This document shows, in pieces, positions 57,700-64,000 of a stretch of 64,000 bases of DNA. The notes under the pieces were generated by a model. The model was not told where the DNA came from. It was given only the letters and a program-made list of their open reading frames with translations, and did no database searches. Source of the DNA: Siphonodentalium dalli (taxonomy: Eukaryota; Mollusca; Scaphopoda; Gadilida; Siphonodentaliidae); assembly GCA_032622095.1 (NCBI GenBank), contig CP136067.1, forward strand, positions 52,987,899 to 53,051,898, written 5' to 3'. Positions within the stretch are counted from its first letter, which is position 1, and each line of letters begins with the position of its first letter. Both the position numbers and the translations under genes were made by a program.

Positions 57700-60600
57700 C
57701 TACAAAAGAATAGAATAATAGTAATAAATTCAGGGAGAAAACATGTAAACATTGGTGTAAACATACTTATTTCCCAACAAACACAACCTCAGTTTATATG
57801 GAATTTTTAGAACCATATCCCCATCACAACCTCAGTTTATAACTTTATATGGAACTCTTAGAACCATATTCGCAACACAAACTCAGATTATATGGAACTC
57901 TTATAACCAACCTCAGTTTAGATGGAAATCTTAGAACCAACCTCAGTTTATATGGAAATCTTATCAGAACATCTCCAATATACAACATACAATTTATTAC
58001 ATGTGAGAATAATTCCGAAAGATGCCATCACAATGCAGTTATTAGGCTTCCCTTACTAACGAGTCATAAGGATAAGTGCTTAGATGTATCGACGGAGCCC
58101 AGTCTATATGTCCCAAACATTGACTGTTTGCGGGAATAATAAAGCTTCTGATTAGAAATGATGACAGTGTGGTGTTTGGAGAGAAGAATTTGTAGGAATA
58201 GTGTATGTGTTGTAAAATATGTCAAATTCTCACTGACATAATAATTTGTTTCACCCACTCACAACACCTCTAAGCCAACAAAATGATCTATGTCTCTTAA
58301 CCCTTTGAGTGCCAGGGGCTGATCTGATCGGCCCTAAACCTACACAATAAGTCTGTTAAAGAATATAAGAATAAATTATTAAAATTGTAAAAAATTGTAA
58401 AAAAAAAAAAATTGTTAGGCCAATGCATTCTCTTATATATGCGAGGCGACCTATGGTCGACTCACATATATAAGAGAATGCATTGGCACAGGGTATATGG
58501 GTTTATACAAAAATCGACCTGGCACTCAAAGGGTTAATAGCATGGACTCTACTTACCTCGTCTGTCTTGAGAGCCTCTTTAGACTTTCCCAATAAAGCTG
58601 CTTTCAGTTGCCGTATGTAAACTTGTAAACCACGGGCAAAGTATTGTAGTCTGCAAATAAAAGTTGTCAAAAACTATCCCAAATTATGACTTCCAGAAAT
58701 ATATAATAAATTACAAAATATTTAAAAATTAACATCAGGTCTCAGCCACTCGAGCCAATTGTTGATATCCACCTCAAAATATTAGAAATGGAATATGATC
58801 TATAATATCTACCTGAGTCTAAAATCTTTTAGTCGCTCAGCATTTTTCTCATCAGTTAAGAAACTTTCACAGTGACGCCCAAGGTTGTGAAATGCAAACA
58901 GCAAGCATTCAACAGTAGAGAACTGCAGCTTTGGTTCGTCACCTGTCGGCACCTCCTCGCTGTCCTCGGGAGGTGGCAGTGGCATATATTTCTGCAAAAG
59001 ATATCTTGCAATTAGAAATTCAACCAAAAGGGGTCCAAAATTGCTTGGAAGTGGGAGCTCACAAATAATTTAGAAGTGAGGGGGCCACCAATATTCCAAC
59101 AGCAGCTGGGGTAGATTACTTGTACACACTTTTGTCAACATTGCAAGAACAAGGAATAGTCTAACCCTTTCATGGTGGAGCAGTGCTGGTGCAGCATTAA
59201 ATATCATGTGCCAGTGCATTCTCTTATATATGTGAGTCTCCCATAGGGAGCCTTGTATATAAATAGGATGCACTGGCTTAAAAGGTCATGGTAAATATTG
59301 TTAGATGGTAAACGTATTCTCTTATATATGCAAGGATTCCTATGGGAGACTTGCATATATAAGAGAATGCATTGGCACAGGGTTTTCGCAAAATTTCAGG
59401 AAGCTCCCGTCATGAAATGTTTAATTAACTAGAGGTGGGACTGTCCCAATGGGACTAAGGATACCCCGCAGAGCTCACTATTAGTAGTTCAAAGATAAAA
59501 GTGTCCAATTGAAGTGATTAATGTAACGTGATGTGACGTAATTTGGAGGAAGCAGTAAGTTGCAAGGAAATGAAATTTCGACGAGATTATGATAGACAGT
59601 ATGTCAGCATGACTCTCAGCGTATGTTTACACAGACTGCACAATGACACACATGACCAGACCTGTTTACTTTCCCCGATTTTGGCGGGAGTCTCCTGATT
59701 TTGTGTCATTTCTCCTGTGCTCCCGATCGGGAAACGAAATCTCCCGATTTAAAAGATAAAACCAAAAATTAGCCGACGGCTGTATCAAGCGATAAGCCAT
59801 GCATGCTATAGTGTTACAAATCAATTAAAAATGTATCGCCTGCAAGTCAAACATTGACACAATGTTGACACAACGTCTACTCTTTTGTTTAACAGCGTTG
59901 AGTAAGTAATGGGTCTTCAATGTCCAGACAAGGATTATAATATATCAAACAAGAAGCCTTCCTTTTTGGCCACACATAATAAAGTGTTTCTGCTCATCCC
60001 GACCGACTGCTTTAATACCGCCGACTCAAATTATTATATTGCTTATTTAAACTTTTGTTTTGTTTTGTGTCGGTGAAAGTTCCGTTTTTGTGGTATTCCG
60101 TGTTTTGTATACGCATTACACAATAACAGGCTAAATACGTAAAACCGACATCATTCGCTGGCCAAATTTTTATCCTATATTTAGTTTGTGTATGACGTCA
60201 GGAAATTCCCGGCTCAGTTGACTATGTTGCCAATTTTATATTGAGTATTATTTATAAAAATGATAGGGCTTACTGGGTGATATTTCTTTTTTTTATTTTG
60301 ATACATTGAGTGACAAATTTTGACAATTCAATAAAGTTTTGATTGGAAAGTTGCACCAAGATTTTATATTTTCTGTTCACGCATTGTTGAAGAATGAGAA
60401 CGTTACACGTCCCAACGTACGTCATGCCAATTCAGCCCAATGATGTGGGCACGGGAATTGCTTAGATTAATACCCAAATAAATTATGAATTTAAAGCGCA
60501 TTGACAAATACATAATCTTGAGTATATTCTCCACAATATAATCGAAAAATACAAACGAATGGGACACATGATTCAATCCAAATGGTTTATTTAAAAAAAC

Positions 60601-63584
60601 ATTCCCGCCAAGAAACGCCCACTGATTACGTGCGCAGGAAATATGTACTAGTACAGGTCTGTGAACACGTGTTGTTGTCATGTGGGGCACGCAGTGGGGA
60701 CAATCGCAACTTCTCGGATTTTGCGTACGGAAATCACCGAGGTTTGCCGATTGGCAGTGGGGAATGGCATCTATCATGGCTATAACTATTACCCATTCGG
60801 TAATAAATAAATGACATTCATTGAAAATTCAAACAGAATATATCTTAGAGTTAGTATCAATTGACAATTACTCGAGTTGCCATTGAATTTATTGATCAGC
60901 TGATGACAATGAAAAAATCTGGGAACATTGCCGCGACGTCAGAGTAGCAATGATAATAATCGGAAGCACAAATGTGTATGGGCCGTTTTGTTCTCTTGTT
61001 TGATTCAGAAAATGTTTATTCCCCGCGCTTTAACATTGCGAAATACTCCAGTAAAATGGCCATAGCATGATGTGAAAAATCAAAGAAATGACATTGTAAT
61101 ACATTAGTTATGTTTATTTGAAAACACGTGCTCACGAGACATATGCGGTTATTTTTTAAATAAAAGTGCGCGAAGCAATTCGAAATATTAATTAGTGCGC
61201 AAGGCTGCATTTACCGCAAATTAATTATCAGCATTGTCTTGTCATTTTATATTGAACACGATTACTCAGAATTCACTAAGAGAAAGCACATTTCTCGATC
61301 GTAATACACAATGTAGGCACGAATGAATTGTTTACTTTACACAAGATCTATACGGGCGAATGTATTGACTGCAATGTCAAGGTTGAAAACCGGTGCCAGA
61401 CAGAAGTAAACAGAAAACACGTGCGTGTAATCACTGGTACAACAACAGGCACAATGCGAACTAGTTTTGACTAATAATGCAGACAATTGTAACTGAATTG
61501 CAGTTTTAGAGAGAGTGGTGTTGTTAAAATGAATCAAAATAAATTATAGATTAAACGGGACACTTCCCCCATACATCTGAAAACAATTTACTCACGGTGC
61601 GCCAAAAACTTTAAGAGATCACGTTGAGCTGGGAATTTCCTGACGTCATACATAATCTAAATATAGGATAAAATTTGGCCAGCGAATGATGTCGGTTTTA
61701 CGCATTTAGCCAATAACAGAACGCGAATCGAGCGGACCTCAATGTGTACTCTCTTTAAATTCACCAATGTTACCTGATGTTACTGAATATATTTGGCAAA
61801 AAAATTATCCGAGAGCACCATAACGGGAAAATCGTAATTTTATTCCCAATGATTCAGTGATTTTAGAGACACTTGGTGTCAAGGCCGTTAATTATGGCCG
61901 ATGCAAACCAAATGCAACAAACAGTCTATATGACATTTAAATGAAAAATATGAAGTTTTTTCCATGATACTGAGATTGAAAAAAATCTCCCTATTTTTCA
62001 CTAAATCTCCCTATTTCTGAGGACAAATCTCCCTATTTCCCATTTTGAAAGTAAACAGGTCTGCACATGACCATTATTGTCTTACAGACTGCTTGCAAAT
62101 TTTAAGGTGCACATGTTCAGAAACTTTAGCAAGAAATCTACCTAGAAGTAATAGGATGTACCTAGAAGTAATAGTTTGTACCTAGAAGTAATAGGATGTA
62201 CATAGAAGCAATAGAATGTACCTAGAAGTAATAGGATGAACTAGAAGTAATAGGATGTACATATAAAAGCAATAGAATGTACCTAGAAGTAATAGGATGT
62301 ACCTAGAAGTAATAGGATGTACCTAGAAGTAATAGGATGTACTTAGAAGTAATATGATGTACCTAGAAGTAATAGGATGTACCTAGAAGTAATATGATGT
62401 ACATAGAAGCAATAGAATGTACCTAGAAGCAATAGAATGTACCTAGAAGAAGTAATATGATGCAAATGAAGAGAAAATCTCATTTCATACATGGAATCCC
62501 ATTAAAAGAACTCTTCAGACAGTTTTTAAACTTAAACAATTGAATACTTTCCACGATTTTTAGGACATCACATAGCCTGTGTGGACAATATAAATCATGC
62601 AACATGAATGCTGGTACATGAATATGTGAGCACAGAAATAAGAAAAACATGAGCCTAACAAACTTATGAGGATACTGCCAGCTGACCTCTTTAAAAATAT
62701 CAAGATAAACAAAGAAGAATAACTCTAGAACAAGAATGCGAACATAACCAATGAAAACTTCTCTGAAGCCATATCGATGGTAAACACCCATACCAAATTT
62801 CATTGCAATCCGCCAATCCTTGGTTGAGATATCTAGAAAAACCATTCTTTCCGGAAAAACAAGAAGGATCTCTAGAAAGAAAAATTGCAAACAGCATCAT
62901 TGGTCCCTCATTTGAAAGCAATCCTGATGGTAAACCTCCATACCAAATTTCATTGAGATCTGATAAACCATGACTGATTTGCTGTGTGGACAAACAGAAA
63001 TAAATTATTTTCAGATAAATAAAGAAGGATAACTCTAGAACGGGAAATGAAAAAAACATCATTGGGCACTATTTAGAAAGGCCTCCTGACAGGGAACATC
63101 CATACCAAATTTAGATTTGTGCTCTGATGTACAGACAGACGGTTGCATGTAATCCAGTTTACCCCATAATCTTTGAGTGGGGGCATCATGCCATACAAAG
63201 ATGATTTAACAGCCCCCTGCATCATTTTAGCAGCCCTTAACATTGTCACAGCTCTCTATTAAGATGTTGTACTGTTAATCAGTTCTGACCAGCTGCTAAT
63301 GCCCTTCGTAATCATGTAATGCCCTTCAAAATTATGTTATACTTTATCACATGTTTTATTATTATCATGCATTGACCAGAAAAACTTACGACTAGCGTGG
63401 AGTAGACATATTCTATTCTGTCCTCCTTCTTTTCGTATTCACCACAGAATTCTGAGATTTCTGCGAACACTTTGAGAACTTCAAGCTGTGTGTTAGAGCT
63501 CTCACCATCTGTTGTAATTTCTGATAACACCGGTAATACGTGATCACACATATAGCAAACAAATGTTGCTGAATGTACACCTTT
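57583..63584 (-). CDS. API5: Apoptosis inhibitor 5 (API5/AAC-11), four internal exons, partial
   Basis: Exons 63390-63584, 58813-58991, 58557-58650 and 57583-57699 join in frame (phases 0, 2, 0) to 195 codons. They match the middle of animal API5 (roughly residues 250-440 of the human protein) without gaps of note. API5 is a nuclear helical-repeat (HEAT/ARM-like) protein that restrains apoptosis, in vertebrates by binding Acinus and acting downstream of E2F1. Seen here: YMPLPPPEDSEE and PKLQFSTVECLL, then the heptad leucines of the zipper (L-KDFRLR-L-QYFARG-L-QVYIRQ-L) all intact, then KIKVVALK and PPSYKTTIVLSWKPA. All splice sites are GT-AG. The N-terminal exons must lie beyond base 64000. 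The C-terminal tail with the nuclear localisation signal was not located and may be in or left of the gap at 52823-52922. Introns are filled with transposons. Orthology is certain; activity cannot be judged from a partial gene. Confidence 0.95.
58297..58537. mobile_element. TTAA MITE family T1, copy D
   Basis: TTAA at 58297-58300 and 58534-58537. Inverted ends CCCTTTGAGTGCCAGG and CCTGGCACTCAAAGGG are perfect. One palindrome (58421-58487) and an AT-rich part remain. It lies inside the API5 intron, ending 13 nt from the GTAAGT donor of exon C. Confidence 0.85.
58557..58650 (-). CDS. API5: API5 exon C
   Basis: 94 nt, starting in phase 2 and ending in phase 0. Acceptor TTATTTGCAG, donor GTAAGT at 58551-58556. 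It encodes LQYFARGLQVYIRQLKAALL then GKSKEALKTDE. It holds the last three of the four heptad leucines of the zipper. Confidence 0.95.
58813..58991 (-). CDS. API5: API5 exon B
   Basis: 179 nt, phase 0 to 2. Acceptor TATCTTTTGCAG, donor GTAGAT at 58807-58812. It encodes KYMPLPPPEDSEEVPTGDEP, then KLQFSTVECLLFAFHNLGRH, and ends with the first zipper heptad. The acidic loop is close in length to the vertebrate one. Confidence 0.95.
59160..59424. mobile_element. TTAA MITE family T1, copy E (degenerate)
   Basis: Left CTAACCCTTTCATGGTGGAGC, right GCTCCCGTCATGAAATGTTTAA, with the left TTAA mutated to CTAA. Two imperfect palindromes (about 59213-59276 and 59310-59376) flank a short AT-rich spacer, the ancestral layout. 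It is in the large API5 intron. Confidence 0.7.
59657..62063. mobile_element. Non-autonomous hAT transposon, 2407 bp, with perfect target duplication
   Basis: The TIRs CAGACCTGTTTACTTTC (59657-59673) and its exact complement (62047-62063) are flanked by the identical 8-bp repeat CACATGAC (59649-59656 and 62064-62071), the hallmark of hAT insertion. Sub-terminal CTCCCNATTT motifs repeat near both ends. A second, inner inverted repeat of about 90 bp (about 60125-60218 and 61628-61716, containing TGACGTCAGGAAATTCCC) suggests a composite or nested build. No transposase was recognised, so it must depend on a source elsewhere. It sits within the API5 intron between exons A and B. Confidence 0.85.
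62140..62462 (+). repeat. 20-bp minisatellite, about 16 units
   Basis: Unit GTACCTAGAAGTAATAGGAT. Variants with ACATAGAAGCAATAGAAT recur together, showing multi-unit duplication. It lies in the API5 intron. Confidence 0.95.
62690..63125 (-). repeat. Degenerate tandem dispersed repeat, about 3 copies of 130-170 bp
   Basis: AAGAAGGATAACTCTAGAAC, then GGTAAACNNCCATACCAAAT, then TTTCATTG(A/C)(G/A)ATC recurs. Open frames on the minus strand over this region are artefacts of the repeat. Similar words occur at the right edge (63790-64000). Confidence 0.65.
63390..63584 (-). CDS. API5: API5 exon A
   Basis: 195 nt, phase 0 to 0. Acceptor CCCTTTTTTCAG, donor GTAAGT at 63384-63389. It encodes KGVHSATFVCYMCDHVLPVL, then SEITTDGESSNTQLEVLKVF and AEISEFCGEYEKKEDRIEYV. 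It matches the helical-repeat region just before the YMPLPP segment. Upstream exons are outside the window. Confidence 0.95.
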
Positions 63585-64000
63585 CTGAAAAAAGGGAGAA
63601 AACACAGGACATTATGGCAATAGTTCAGTCAATCTGACTCACAAAATTAGAGATGTAACTTTCCCAATGGGATTAAGGATACCCCCGTGTTTTTAAAACA
63701 CTAAGTAAACATTTAGTTAAAATAATAAAATAACAGATTCCCATAGCAGGTGCACAACCCTAAGCCCTTATCCTAATCCTAAACCTATTGACTGAAAAAT
63801 GTAGGAATAAAAGCTCGGAAAAAATTAAACATGTTGCGAAAAATTTCTAAGTAGAAAAAGGGGGATAACTCCACCAAAAAAAGTCTGACAGACGTCATAA
63901 TCCATAATCGCAGGTGCAAAGGTTCCCTTGGTGGCCGATGTCTGTGCCAAGTTTCATGGAAAATTATCAAAAAACGACTGAGAAAAACTCCGGACAAATT

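Noticed and set aside
62480-63062. 136- and 120-codon minus-strand frames
   Set aside because: They run through a degenerate tandem dispersed repeat inside an API5 intron; repeated words in both frames are repeat-derived.

Overview
The window is non-coding-rich, AT-rich animal DNA. Spliced genes with canonical GT-AG introns, LINE remnants, many short inverted-repeat transposons, minisatellites and long microsatellites show it is a metazoan nuclear genome. The style of the repeats and a diverged but clear API5 orthologue suggest a marine invertebrate, possibly a mollusc or other lophotrochozoan. That placement is inference from style, not from a marker gene. One assembly gap of 100 N lies at 52823-52922.

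Two real genes can be supported, both on the minus strand. (1) About 10.7-20.7 kb holds a gene for a cysteine-rich, probably secreted protein. Seven coding exons were reconstructed from splice sites. All junctions after the first recovered exon are phase 1, and the sum is 290 residues with about 30 cysteines. The start codon exon was not found. (2) About 57.6-63.6 kb holds four internal exons of apoptosis inhibitor 5 (API5/AAC-11). They match the conserved middle of that protein, including the whole leucine zipper. The first exons lie beyond base 64000 and the C-terminal exon(s) were not identified.

Most of the rest is mobile and repetitive DNA. It includes a TTAA-flanked piggyBac-like MITE family with internal cruciform hairpins (five copies), a second fully palindromic TTAA family (two copies), and hAT-like elements, one with a perfect 8-bp target duplication inside an API5 intron. 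It also includes a 455-bp inverted-repeat element (three copies), a 335-bp fold-back repeat (three copies) and a G-tract-bearing dispersed repeat (three copies). LINE pieces lie at 24.3-25.1, 31.3-33.4, 34.4-34.7, 39.7-40.9 and 49.7-50.0 kb, all truncated or frameshifted.

The centre is dominated by a 3.9-kb satellite (35565-39460) of a 30-bp unit, organised as a near-perfect 1846-bp duplication. Other tandem arrays are the 23-bp array at 44.3-44.9 kb, the 20-bp array at 62.1-62.5 kb, the 180-bp higher-order minisatellite at 24.0-26.5 kb, a palindromic array at 50.7-51.05 kb and an orientation-switching array at 21.0-21.7 kb. Nested insertions give a relative chronology in several places. No prokaryotic features, CRISPR arrays, rRNA or convincing tRNA genes were seen.
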